Origin: Parvicella tangerina
GTDB lineage: Bacteria > Bacteroidota > Bacteroidia > Flavobacteriales_D > Parvicellaceae
NCBI RefSeq assembly: GCF_907165195.1
Contig: NZ_OU015584.1
Coordinates: 1,612,001-1,676,000, forward strand
Direction of reading: 5' to 3'
Length of the DNA stretch: 64,000 bases
Part shown: in pieces, positions 44,882-53,811 of the stretch
How the letters are laid out: every line of letters begins with the position of its first letter
Position numbering within the stretch: position 1 is the stretch's first letter
Made by a program: the position numbers and the translations under genes
The notes under the pieces: model-generated
What the model was told of the DNA's origin: nothing
The model's input: the letters and a program-made list of their open reading frames with translations, nothing else
Database searches by the model: none

Positions 44882-47008
44882 TTAATACTTTTTGTAGATG
44901 CCGTTTTTCCAATTATCAACTTCGTTCGCATAGAATTTTGACCACCTCTTGTCTGAAGCGCCACCTGCTAGCGTTGAGTAAATAAACGATTCATCCATAT
45001 CGGTAATAAAGCGATATGAAGGAGTGAAACTAGTTATGCGTCCAGCTGAAGTATAAACCTGTCCTTGATGAATAGAAGACCTACCTCCTTTGAGTTCAAT
45101 TGGACCTTTGTCAAAACCAAGGAAACCGGGTAGCTTCCCTCCAAAAAACATATTCGTCATGGTTATTTGATTGATGTCTCCCCATCTCACAATGCGTTTT
45201 GACTTTACTTTATCAACAGACCGTTTGATCATTTCATCCCTTGAAATGGTTTCAAACCACTTAGCGTTTGGATTGTGAATAATCTGATCGAAGTTTAAAT
45301 AGAAATCCACCAGAATACCCGTATCGGTGATAATGTGATGGGCAACATCCTCACCCAGTGATGCACTTAACAGCTCCATGATCAGTCTTGTGTAAAGTTC
45401 TTCAAATAGGGTCGGTGCTTTTTGGTCAGGATGATAGTTGAAATCCCAGTTCTCAAGCAGTTCTTTTTGTGCACCAGTCATGTGTGGGAGAAAATAATCC
45501 ACCATTTCTTTGGCTTGTATTGCGTAAAGGTCATTTTGCATTTTTTGGAAGAGAGGAACATCATATTGCTGGTTCTCGTCAAGCAGTTGTTTTACTCTTC
45601 TAAATCGATAGTCGCCCATGGCAATGTTTATGGGGTTGGCTTCACCAAATTCATTCAGGTCTTGATTGCAGGTAATAAAATATCCTTGCGTTGGATTATA
45701 AACTCTGGGGAGATCTTCAGGACGTACAAAACCTTTCCAGTTGTTTTTTGATTGCCAGCCTGCGATTGGATAAAAACCTGACCAACTATCCTTTCTTAAA
45801 GGCATCATTCCCGACATTTGATAACCAATATTTCCAAGTGAATCTGCAAGAACCCAATTGAAGGAAACCTCTAGCTGACCGATGTGCTTCATGCCTTCTT
45901 CCACTGTTTTTGCGTAAAACATATTTCTAATTGCCCTAACACTCTGGTGACCAGCAGCCCTAGATGACCACTGTGTTGTCAGGTAAAAACCATCATCGTT
46001 TGGCGTTCCATCCAGCACACCATGTTCATTTTCATAAACTTCCAAGAGGTAATCGTCATGTTTTTTTCGTTTAATGACTTCCTGTCGTTTTGAGAAATCC
46101 AATCGCTGTTCATCAAGCAAATACTGCCCATCTTTAACATCCTCAACCCAACTATCTATGGCATCCATAAAAGTATAGGTGGCGCCCCACGAGAGGTCAT
46201 TAGTTCTGCCAATTAAACAGGCAGGTAGCCCAGGCATTGTGCAGCCTTTAAAGTAACGATTCCTCAAATGAATACTGAGTTCGTACCAAACATTAGGGAG
46301 GCGGTTCGTCTCTAAATGAGGATCATTAGCAAGGATGGGTTTACCCGATTTTGTTTTACTCCCATCAACCACCCAATTATTGGAGGCGATTGCAGCACTG
46401 ATCATGTTCATCCATTTGACGCTATCTGGAACAATTTTTTCGGAAAAGTTAACCTTTCGGAGTGTTTCAAAATCACAACCATTGAGAATTGCAGGGAATA
46501 GTTCATGGAGCTTCTCGACTGATACGCCATTTTTTACCAGTTGAAGAAAAAAACGTTCCACCTCTCCTTGAGATTGGGCAAGACTAATATATCCGGTCAT
46601 TCTAGAGATGAGCAGACTGTCTTCAATGGTCCAGGGAGTAGGATGGTAACCGATTAACTTAAAGTGGAAAGGTCGTTTCTTTAGAATGATCTGGTTAATT
46701 CCATCACAATAGGCCTGTGCTAGCTTTAGTTCTTCTTCAGAAAACTTGTCTATTTCTTTTGATAACTCAGACTTCCAATTCATTCTTCTGAAGAAAATAT
46801 CGAGTTCAAGCATCTCTTCGTTATCCATCAAGTGTTCACAAGCTTCGCCTTTTCCTAATATTCTCATGAGTAAAAGTTGTGTAGGACGATCTGTTGCATG
46901 TGCAAACCCCATTGCGTAGTAAAAATCTTTTTCAGTTTGCGTTTGAATCTCAAATGTGCCCATTTCCTGACGGACAAAGCTGATTTCTTTTTCGTAGCTT
47001 ATTTTCAT
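44882..47008 (-). CDS. Penicillin-acylase-family Ntn hydrolase
   Basis: A 708-aa precursor of the Ntn-hydrolase penicillin amidase family. The autocleavage site and N-terminal nucleophile Ser lie in AIASNNWVVDGSKTKSGKPI (Ser about 209), followed by LANDPHLETNRLPNVWYE. NLGEQS-like acyl-pocket regions are not obvious. Unlike most relatives it shows no signal peptide: it begins MKISYEKEISFVRQEMGTFE. It may act on N-acyl-homoserine lactones, acyl peptides or other amides; substrate unknown. Confidence 0.92.
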   Translation of the reverse strand: MKISYEKEISFVRQEMGTFEIQTQTEKDFYYAMGFAHATDRPTQLLLMRILGKGEACEHLMDNEEMLELDIFFRRMNWKSELSKEIDKFSEEELKLAQAYCDGINQIILKKRPFHFKLIGYHPTPWTIEDSLLISRMTGYISLAQSQGEVERFFLQLVKNGVSVEKLHELFPAILNGCDFETLRKVNFSEKIVPDSVKWMNMISAAIASNNWVVDGSKTKSGKPILANDPHLETNRLPNVWYELSIHLRNRYFKGCTMPGLPACLIGRTNDLSWGATYTFMDAIDSWVEDVKDGQYLLDEQRLDFSKRQEVIKRKKHDDYLLEVYENEHGVLDGTPNDDGFYLTTQWSSRAAGHQSVRAIRNMFYAKTVEEGMKHIGQLEVSFNWVLADSLGNIGYQMSGMMPLRKDSWSGFYPIAGWQSKNNWKGFVRPEDLPRVYNPTQGYFITCNQDLNEFGEANPINIAMGDYRFRRVKQLLDENQQYDVPLFQKMQNDLYAIQAKEMVDYFLPHMTGAQKELLENWDFNYHPDQKAPTLFEELYTRLIMELLSASLGEDVAHHIITDTGILVDFYLNFDQIIHNPNAKWFETISRDEMIKRSVDKVKSKRIVRWGDINQITMTNMFFGGKLPGFLGFDKGPIELKGGRSSIHQGQVYTSAGRITSFTPSYRFITDMDESFIYSTLAGGASDKRWSKFYANEVDNWKNGIYKKY

Positions 47009-47134
47009 GTTCTGAAAGTACGAAAACTATACTAATCTTGAATAGCATGATTTTGAATAGTTCGCCTTTATCAGACACTTTTACATTGTATGATTATCAA
47101 ATAAATAGTAACTTGCTCCCAAAACAAGCTGTCG

Positions 47135-48724
47135 GTGAAGTTTGAAAAAATCAAAATATTGTACTGGTCGTTTTGGCCCATTTTATTACTCTTTGTTTTA
47201 GGAGGTTATTACTTTGTTCCGAAAGTTAATGATCAATCACACTTAGAAGTGATTCCGGCTGATGTGGATGCCGTTATTCTGGTCAATCCTATTGCCCTTT
47301 TTGCTGCTTATGAACGTTTGCTAGAAGACAATCCTGTTGCACTAAAGGAGATGGAGTCGATTAAGGAAACGGGGGCAGAAATGGACCCAAGTATCGGTAT
47401 TAATCCGTTAAAAAAAGTAGGGATAGCTCATTACAAACGAAATGATGAAGAACAGGGATTTGTGGTGGTGGTCCAGTTAACTAACTTTAAGGAGTTTGTC
47501 AAGAATGCAAACAGAAGAGATAATAAGCCAGATCCTGTCAATTATGCTGATGGTAAATATATTTTAGTAGAGAAAGACGATCAGGTTTTTCTTAAAAAAG
47601 GGACGATTGGAATTCTTTATCAAGCCCAAAGAGGTTCTGTAAGTAAAGAGTTAGCGGAAACGCTTTACCACGAATTTTATGAGAACGAAAAAAGCCTGAT
47701 GCAGTCTGAGCCGTCATTTTTGGAAGCGGTAAATGGTAAGAGTCAATTCTCATATTGGTCGATTAATACCAGTAATCTAGCTGAAAATCTCAACCCGCAT
47801 ATTGCAGCAATTAATAATTTGTTCAACAGAAAGAAGGTAAGTTTGAATATTGCTGAAAATGGTTTAAATACCAATGGATCTATGGAACTCAAAAGTGAGT
47901 CTTCTATCCGAATTCGGGATGAGGAAGAAGTTGAATTGATAGGAAATGAGTGTTTTCGGTTTGCTGCTAGTGTCGATCCTGATGAATTCAAAGGTTTCTT
48001 TGATATTGTTTTAAGCGAGGATAAAAAGTACTTGATCTCCTCATGGAATGGTGGTGTTTGTGCATCGATTAATGGCTTTAAAGATGTAGAGCTTAAAAAG
48101 GTCAATATTACGCCAAGCAATGACCCTCTTTATCCATTCAATTATGATACGGTAGGGGTTTTGAGTGCGGGGATATCTAATTTCGCTGGTAAATTTGAAA
48201 ATCAATTCAGTTATCCTTTTTTTACAGTAGCCTGTGAACTTGATGACGTGGAAGGACTTAAGGAGCAATTAGCGGCAGACTCTACTATTACTGAGGTCAG
48301 TGGATATTACGCGTATACCCTTGATAATTACTTTGTAAAAAAGAAGATACCTTCAGGAATTTTTGGCAACGAGATCGTTCTTGAACCCCAGCGAATATGT
48401 TTTTACTTTATTGATAATTCAATTGTGTTTTCTCCAGAATTACCAGAAGTAGATTTTGTACCGCAGTATGCAACCTTTCATCTGAAGTTTGATTTTCAAA
48501 AGTTCTTCGAAACCTACACACCTAAGAATATGTTCGATGATCTCATTATGAGTCAGGTGAGTAAGTACAATTTTGGTGCTTATGAAGTAAATTTCAAAGA
48601 GATTAAAGACGGACATATCTTTCTGGAGGGGAATTTCAACCTTACCGAGACAAAAAATCACTTTATTGGATTCCCCTTGTTGATTAATAGGTTGAGATCA
48701 TTGGCTTCTTTACCATTGTTGTAG
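47135..48724 (+). CDS. Membrane-anchored hypothetical protein (DUF3352-like impression)
   Basis: A 529-aa protein beginning with GTG. One N-terminal membrane helix (WSFWPILLLFVLGGYYFVP, about 11-29) anchors a large extracytoplasmic domain. HLEVIPADVDAVILVNPIALF (about 37-57) and repeated strand patterns recall DUF3352-type proteins that measure or bind in the periplasm, but this is weak. No catalytic motif is visible. I do not recognise a named function. Confidence 0.75.
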   Translation: MKFEKIKILYWSFWPILLLFVLGGYYFVPKVNDQSHLEVIPADVDAVILVNPIALFAAYERLLEDNPVALKEMESIKETGAEMDPSIGINPLKKVGIAHYKRNDEEQGFVVVVQLTNFKEFVKNANRRDNKPDPVNYADGKYILVEKDDQVFLKKGTIGILYQAQRGSVSKELAETLYHEFYENEKSLMQSEPSFLEAVNGKSQFSYWSINTSNLAENLNPHIAAINNLFNRKKVSLNIAENGLNTNGSMELKSESSIRIRDEEEVELIGNECFRFAASVDPDEFKGFFDIVLSEDKKYLISSWNGGVCASINGFKDVELKKVNITPSNDPLYPFNYDTVGVLSAGISNFAGKFENQFSYPFFTVACELDDVEGLKEQLAADSTITEVSGYYAYTLDNYFVKKKIPSGIFGNEIVLEPQRICFYFIDNSIVFSPELPEVDFVPQYATFHLKFDFQKFFETYTPKNMFDDLIMSQVSKYNFGAYEVNFKEIKDGHIFLEGNFNLTETKNHFIGFPLLINRLRSLASLPLL

Positions 48725-48799
48725 CTTGGTAAGCCAAATTGTAACATTTAAAAGGGTTTTAAGTTATTTAATCGAATCGTTGAAAACTTTGGTAGGCTA

Positions 48800-48833
48800 T
48801 TTGCCTTGTCTTAAGTCCATCCCCTTAAATTTG
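48800..48833 (+). promoter_or_regulatory. -33/-7 promoter of the class IV aminotransferase gene, leaderless arrangement
   Basis: TTTG at 48800-48803, 22-bp spacer, exact TAAATTTG at 48826-48833. Five bases (TAGAG) then separate it from the ATG at 48839, so the transcript would start at or within a base or two of the ATG. Confidence 0.65.
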
Positions 48834-48838
48834 TAGAG

Positions 48839-49726
48839 ATGAGTGGAATGAAATTGATCAATTATCAGGGAGAATTATTAAATAGTGAAGTCCCTTTTCT
48901 GAAAGACAATAGAGCTTTTAGATACGGAGATTCGTTGTTTGAGACGATTCGCATAATCAATGGAGCTCCGCATAATTTAGGTAGTCATATCAATCGGCTT
49001 TTTTCTGGAGCAAAGATTCTGTCTTATAATATACCATCTCATTACACTGAAGACTTTTTCAGAGCTGAGATCGGTAAAATGCTTCAGGCAAATGAAGTTG
49101 AATTAGGAGCGAAAATTCGTCTCCATTTATTTAGAGCTGGTGGTGGGGCTTTTCGAAGTGAAAGCGATGAGGTAAATTATTTGATTACTGGTGAGAAGCT
49201 TCCAACAAATGAGTTTGTATTGAACAATGAAGGGTTGTCTATTGATGTTTTTAACGAAGTAAAGAAAGAGCGCAGTATTCTTTCTAACCTAAAAACAGGA
49301 AATTCTTTGCTCTATATCATGGCGATGAATGAAGCTAAAAAGAAAGGATTAGATGAGATTTGTATTATGAATCAAAATCAGGTAATTATAGAAGCTTCTC
49401 AGTCAAACATCTTTTTGGTGAGTAATGGTGTATTATATACCCCTCCTTTAAGTGATGGATGTGTTGGTGGAACCATGAGAATGAACTTGATTAACCTCGC
49501 TCTTGAGAATAAGGTCACCGTTTATGAAAGTTCCCTTTCACCTCAAAACCTCTTAGTAGCGGATGAAATTATCCTAACAAACGCTATCAAAGGTGTTCAG
49601 TGGGTTGGTGCGTTTAGAGGAAAACGCTACTACAATAAAATGGCTAGAACCTTGGTAGATTATCTGAACGGAGTAAACCTTGTTAATTCAGATTTGGGTC
49701 TTCAGGAAAATTTGAAATCATCCTAA
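48839..49726 (+). CDS. Class IV PLP aminotransferase (BCAT / D-amino acid / ADC lyase group)
   Basis: A 295-aa fold-type IV PLP enzyme. FRYGDSLFETIRIINGAPHNL (about 23-43) is the family N-terminal motif. The PLP lysine is probably that in LSNLKTGNSLLYIMA (about 157), and EASQSNIFLVSNGVLYTPP (about 186-204) with GCVGGTMRMNL are the cofactor-site strands. The motifs do not separate branched-chain aminotransferase, D-alanine aminotransferase and aminodeoxychorismate lyase. The 3' end overlaps the convergent yqgE by 44 bp. Confidence 0.9.
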   Translation: MSGMKLINYQGELLNSEVPFLKDNRAFRYGDSLFETIRIINGAPHNLGSHINRLFSGAKILSYNIPSHYTEDFFRAEIGKMLQANEVELGAKIRLHLFRAGGGAFRSESDEVNYLITGEKLPTNEFVLNNEGLSIDVFNEVKKERSILSNLKTGNSLLYIMAMNEAKKKGLDEICIMNQNQVIIEASQSNIFLVSNGVLYTPPLSDGCVGGTMRMNLINLALENKVTVYESSLSPQNLLVADEIILTNAIKGVQWVGAFRGKRYYNKMARTLVDYLNGVNLVNSDLGLQENLKSS

Positions 49727-50267
49727 ACTTTCCGCCCATTTGGTCCAAAAGAGACTTCCATAGGGACTTGTCTACATTTTTCAAGATCTCTTTCGAGTTG
49801 AAGTCAGCTACAATCCAGGCGTCATCTGCTATTTCTTCTTGCAGTTGTCCAACAGTCCATCCTGAATAACCAAGGAAAAACCGGATCTCATCTTCTTTCA
49901 GCAACCCCGTATTTATTAATGTTTTGATCTGTTCAAAATCTCCGCCCGTGTAAATACCGTCAATTACTTCAAAAGAGTTTTCAATCTTATCTCCAGCTGT
50001 GTGAAGATAGTAGAGGTTGGTTGAGTTCACCGGACCTCCAAAGCCAACTTCAAAAGGACATCCGTTCAAATCATCAATCAACTCACCAATACCTACAGTG
50101 AGAATATTATTAAGTACAAAACCAAATGAGCCTTCAGTGTTATGTTCGCACAGAAATACAACAGAGCGCTTAAAAAAGTTGTCCTCCATAAACGGTTCAG
50201 AGATCAAAAACTTACCCTTGGCAGGAGCAATCTCATTTAGTTTGGCTATGTCATATAATTCCTTCAC
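49683..50267 (-). CDS. YqgE/AlgH family protein
   Basis: A 194-aa protein of DUF179. Motifs: GKFLISEPFMEDNFFKRSVVFLCEH at the start, GSFGFVLNN, VGFGGPVNSTNLYYLH, and FFLGYSGWTVGQLQEEI near the end. Biochemical function is unsettled; it is widespread in Gram-negative bacteria. It is unusual in overlapping the converging aminotransferase gene by 44 bp, so their 3' transcripts would be antisense over that stretch. Confidence 0.94.
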   Translation of the reverse strand: MKELYDIAKLNEIAPAKGKFLISEPFMEDNFFKRSVVFLCEHNTEGSFGFVLNNILTVGIGELIDDLNGCPFEVGFGGPVNSTNLYYLHTAGDKIENSFEVIDGIYTGGDFEQIKTLINTGLLKEDEIRFFLGYSGWTVGQLQEEIADDAWIVADFNSKEILKNVDKSLWKSLLDQMGGKFRMISNFPEDPNLN

Positions 50268-50335
50268 TCATACAATAATACCAATAATATACCGCTCTTG
50301 CAAAATAAGATGTCAACCGATTGTTACTGCTCGTA

Positions 50336-50343
50336 TATTTTTG
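50336..50343 (+). promoter_or_regulatory. -7 box of the DUF58 gene
   Basis: Exact TATTTTTG, 31 bases before the TTG start at 50375. Confidence 0.5.
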
Positions 50344-50374
50344 ATAAATTGCAATAGTAACTAATGATCGATAA

Positions 50375-51295
50375 TTGAAAAGTGAAATTCAACATAGTAA
50401 AGCACGAAAATTTGGAAGTCTTGAACTTCTGGCTAAGCAAGCGGTTGAAGGTTTTATAACAGGACTTCATAAAAGTCCCTTTCACGGCTTTTCAGTTGAG
50501 TTTGCTGAGCATCGTTTATACAATCAAGGAGAGTCAACCAAACATATAGACTGGAAGCTATATGGAAGAACGGAAAAGCTGTTCGTAAAGCGATATGAAG
50601 AAGAAACTAACCTGCGGTGTCAGGTGGTTATTGACACTTCTTCTTCCATGTATTTTCCTGTAGGAGAGGAGTTAAATAAGTTGAGTTTCTCCATCGATAG
50701 TGCTGCTGCATTGATCTACTTGATGCGTAGGCAGAGAGATGCTGTTGGTATTTCCTTGTTTGATGAAGTGCTGAAACTGCATACTCCTTGCAAGTCATCC
50801 ATGACGCATCACCGTTTTTTGTTTGCCGAACTTGAGAAGTACCTAAGAGATTACGAACCTGGTAAGGTTGCCAAAACGAATGTGGTGGATGCGCTTCATG
50901 CTGTTGCTCAACAAACACATCGGAGAAGTTTGGTAGTTATCTTTAGCGATATGTTGGATAAAGCCGAAGATCTTGATGCGGTATTCGGAGCATTGCAGCA
51001 TTTGAGGCATAATAAGCATGAAGTTGTGCTTTTTCATGTGATGGATCAGCAGAAAGAGTTAAACTTTGAATTTCACAACCGGCCATACACTTTTGTAGAC
51101 ATGGAAACAGGAGAAGAGGTTAAGTTAAACCCTAACCAGTTACAAGACAAAGTGAAGGAGATTGCAAACGCCAGGCAAAAGGCGCTGAAGTTAAAGTGCG
51201 GTATGTATCGTATTGACTATGTTCCTGCAGATATACACAAAGGATTTGATAACGTGTTGTTGCAGTACCTAATCAAACGTCAAAAAATGGTTTGA
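50375..51295 (+). CDS. DUF58 domain protein (VWA-like)
   Basis: A 306-aa protein starting at TTG: an in-frame TAA lies directly upstream and no ATG is available before the conserved region. KSPFHGFSVEFAEHRLYNQGE and STKHIDWKLYGRTEKLFVKRY (about 34-75) are the DUF58 signature, and VVIDTSSSMYFP (about 86-97) is a VWA-like MIDAS motif. DUF58 proteins usually accompany MoxR AAA ATPases; none is next to it here. The next small membrane protein gene begins on its stop codon (TGATG). Confidence 0.88.
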   Translation: MKSEIQHSKARKFGSLELLAKQAVEGFITGLHKSPFHGFSVEFAEHRLYNQGESTKHIDWKLYGRTEKLFVKRYEEETNLRCQVVIDTSSSMYFPVGEELNKLSFSIDSAAALIYLMRRQRDAVGISLFDEVLKLHTPCKSSMTHHRFLFAELEKYLRDYEPGKVAKTNVVDALHAVAQQTHRRSLVVIFSDMLDKAEDLDAVFGALQHLRHNKHEVVLFHVMDQQKELNFEFHNRPYTFVDMETGEEVKLNPNQLQDKVKEIANARQKALKLKCGMYRIDYVPADIHKGFDNVLLQYLIKRQKMV

Positions 51296-51579
51296 TGGAA
51301 TGGTTTTCGGAATTCTTTAATTCACGTTCCGTGCTGCCTTTTTCCCTCGGAGTTGGCGCAATTATCTGGGGACTCTACACAAAATATATTCCAAGTAAGA
51401 CAAATGCTATTGTTGTGGCTAGCATATTGATTACCTTTGTGATTTTCACTGCTTATCTGATGATTGTCAGTAGTTTAGGTCACTATGCCATTGTATTAAT
51501 TCCCATTAACATCTTCCTGACTTATACGTTCTATTGGATTTTTATCAAAGATGATGGAGAAAATAGAAAGTTACTTTAA
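51295..51579 (+). CDS. Small membrane protein coupled to the DUF58 gene
   Basis: A 94-aa protein with about three membrane helices (VLPFSLGVGAIIWGLYTKYI, AIVVASILITFVIFTAYLM, AIVLIPINIFLTYTFYWIF). The ATG overlaps the DUF58 stop by one base, implying coupled translation. A TTG three bases earlier is a possible alternative. Its last 4 bases overlap the end of the convergent nusB. Function unknown. Confidence 0.8.
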   Translation: MEWFSEFFNSRSVLPFSLGVGAIIWGLYTKYIPSKTNAIVVASILITFVIFTAYLMIVSSLGHYAIVLIPINIFLTYTFYWIFIKDDGENRKLL

Positions 51580-52520
51580 ATCAACCCTCTACCCACTTTA
51601 CGTATTTCGCCTTCTTTGTTCAGGTCTGCAAAGGCTTTATCCAAAACCCCGTTTATGAAAACGTTACTTTTTGGAGTGCTATAGAATTTTGAAATTTCAA
51701 TGTATTCATTCAAAGAAACCTTTAGTGGAATTGTAGGGAATTCTTTTGCTTCGGTGATAGCCAAGTTCATAATGATGATATCCATTTTTGCTAAACGATC
51801 ACTTTCCCAGTTCTTCGTGTACTTATCTAGAAACTCAACATGATCTGAAAAATTAGCAATTGATCTTCTGAAGAGTTTTTTTACGAAGTCTTTTTCGTCA
51901 TCCTTGTAAAGTTCCATGATTGGCGTATCTTCATTAGCGTCTTCCTTTATCGATTTCAACGTTTTGATAAGCATACTGAAAACATGATCAAAATCGTCTT
52001 GCCAATGAATACGGATCTCTTCAAAATGATTCAGCAGGATAGTTGAATTGGCAATCTCCTTTTTAAAAAGCTGAATACAAAAGTCTTTATCAACGTTAAA
52101 ATCGGTAGATTCCAGAGCCATATACTGTTCATAAAGATCAGACTTCTCGATTTGCTGATAAAGTTTTTTTATAAGGTCTTGATTGACATCACCTACCCAG
52201 TTTAATTTCAATTCCTCAGCTTGTCGATGTAGCATTCGGTTCTCTTCCAACTTTGCTATGAATCGATTATGAACAAAATTAAGGTTCGGGTTAATATCAC
52301 CGTCTGTAGGTCTTATTTTTCTTTTTCTTTCCTCAATTTTTCGATCTGCAAATTCCCGTAACTCTTCAAATATTAGTAAATATAGAATATACAGATCATA
52401 CATCTTATCGATGCTGTGTAATAACTCCTTCTCTCCTGCCGAGTAGTTTTCGTTACTCGATTGCTTGAAAGCATACAACGCCTGCAATACTTTTATCCTT
52501 AAATGTCTTCTGTTCAGCAT
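51576..52520 (-). CDS. nusB: Transcription antitermination factor NusB, long Bacteroidota form
   Basis: A 314-aa protein about twice the length of E. coli NusB. RRHLRIKVLQALYAFKQS at the N-terminus is the NusB RNA-binding start, and the C-terminal half (KMDIIIMNLAITEAKEFPTIPLKVSLNEYIEISKFYSTPKSNVFINGVLDK) is the conserved NusB core. The intervening 150 residues are the insertion usual in Bacteroidota. NusB with S10 binds boxA RNA in rRNA antitermination. Confidence 0.95.
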   Translation of the reverse strand: MLNRRHLRIKVLQALYAFKQSSNENYSAGEKELLHSIDKMYDLYILYLLIFEELREFADRKIEERKRKIRPTDGDINPNLNFVHNRFIAKLEENRMLHRQAEELKLNWVGDVNQDLIKKLYQQIEKSDLYEQYMALESTDFNVDKDFCIQLFKKEIANSTILLNHFEEIRIHWQDDFDHVFSMLIKTLKSIKEDANEDTPIMELYKDDEKDFVKKLFRRSIANFSDHVEFLDKYTKNWESDRLAKMDIIIMNLAITEAKEFPTIPLKVSLNEYIEISKFYSTPKSNVFINGVLDKAFADLNKEGEIRKVGRGLI

Positions 52521-52558
52521 ACCTGATCGCAGTCCTCGTTTGGAACCACGTTATTTTA

Positions 52559-53653
52559 TTACATGTATTTCTTTATGTTCGCCAACTGTTGAATTCTCTC
52601 CTCAGCCTTCTGATTAGCTATCTCGTATGTTGGTCTATTAGATGATTGTGACGATTCAATAATGTCTAAGGTGGTGTTGTATATGTTTTCCGCCATCATC
52701 ATTACTTGTGGTTGAGCAACACCAGCAACCTCGCCATAGCAATTCATTACACCACCAGCATTGATCAAGAAATCAGGAGCGTAAATAATTCCCTTTTCCA
52801 TTACTTTTTTACCGTGAATGTCTTCTTTAGCTAATTGGTTATTGGCTGCACCAGCAATGATACTGCACTTCAGTCGTTCAAGCGTATCGTCATTTACCGT
52901 TGCGCCTAAGGCACATGGCGCATAGATGTCAACATCAAGGTCATAGATTTCATCTTTACCTACAATTTCTGCTTTGTATTTCTTAGCGACTTCAAGTAGG
53001 GTAGGCTCATGAATATCAGAGACGTATATTTTTGCTCCTTCTTTTGCGAGGTGTCCAACTAAGTACTCTCCAACATGTCCTACACCTTGAACAGAAACTC
53101 TTTTACCGCTCAGACTATCCGTTCCAAACCTAGCCTTTACTGCGGCTTTCATACCCATGTAAACACCATAAGCTGTCACAGGAGATGGATCACCACTTTT
53201 TCCTGGAAGTCCAGCAACATGATTCGTTTCCATAGAAACCCAGGTCATGTCTTTTGGAGATATTCCAACATCTTCAGCGGTAATGTACTTACCCGCTAGA
53301 CTATTGACGAATTTTCCAAAACGTCTGAACAACGCTTCATTCTTTTGTGATCGAGAATCACCAATGATCACCGCTTTACCCCCCCCAAGATTTAATCCAG
53401 AAATAGCATTTTTGTAAGTCATTCCTCTAGATAGTCTCAGGACATCTTTTAACGCTTCAAACTCATTATTGTAATTCCACATTCTAGTCCCTCCAAGAGC
53501 TGGTCCGCATACCGTGTTATGAACGGCAATAATCGCCTTCAGACCAACCTCTTTATCTTGACAAAAGAGAACTTGTTCGTGCTCAAGGTCAAACATTTGG
53601 GCTAAAACCCCTAATTCCTGAGTTGAACTTTCTTGTATATTCCTGACTTCCAT
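52559..53653 (-). CDS. Leucine dehydrogenase-type Glu/Leu/Phe/Val dehydrogenase
   Basis: A 364-aa NAD-dependent amino acid dehydrogenase. The catalytic Lys lies in GLNLGGGKAVIIGD (about 87-100), preceded by GTRMWNY and the LSRGMTYKNA segment. The dinucleotide-binding region is VSVQGVGHVGEYLVGHL. It would interconvert branched-chain amino acids and 2-oxo acids. Length fits leucine dehydrogenases. Confidence 0.93.
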   Translation of the reverse strand: MEVRNIQESSTQELGVLAQMFDLEHEQVLFCQDKEVGLKAIIAVHNTVCGPALGGTRMWNYNNEFEALKDVLRLSRGMTYKNAISGLNLGGGKAVIIGDSRSQKNEALFRRFGKFVNSLAGKYITAEDVGISPKDMTWVSMETNHVAGLPGKSGDPSPVTAYGVYMGMKAAVKARFGTDSLSGKRVSVQGVGHVGEYLVGHLAKEGAKIYVSDIHEPTLLEVAKKYKAEIVGKDEIYDLDVDIYAPCALGATVNDDTLERLKCSIIAGAANNQLAKEDIHGKKVMEKGIIYAPDFLINAGGVMNCYGEVAGVAQPQVMMMAENIYNTTLDIIESSQSSNRPTYEIANQKAEERIQQLANIKKYM

Positions 53654-53717
53654 AAGAACGTTTTTTTGTTAATATCGAAGTTACCATCCTCCTGATATTA
53701 TCTGTAACTTCGCCCTG

Positions 53718-53725
53718 CAAAATTA
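53718..53725 (-). promoter_or_regulatory. -7 box of the leucine dehydrogenase gene
   Basis: Exact TAATTTTG on the minus strand, 64 bases before the ATG at 53653. Confidence 0.5.
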
Positions 53726-53811
53726 AGATAAACTAAATAGGTTGGTCATTTTTAGCTACAATTTTATTGTTTTTTTGAATGAAAGGTTGCTCTTCATGAG
53801 CGATAAGTAAT

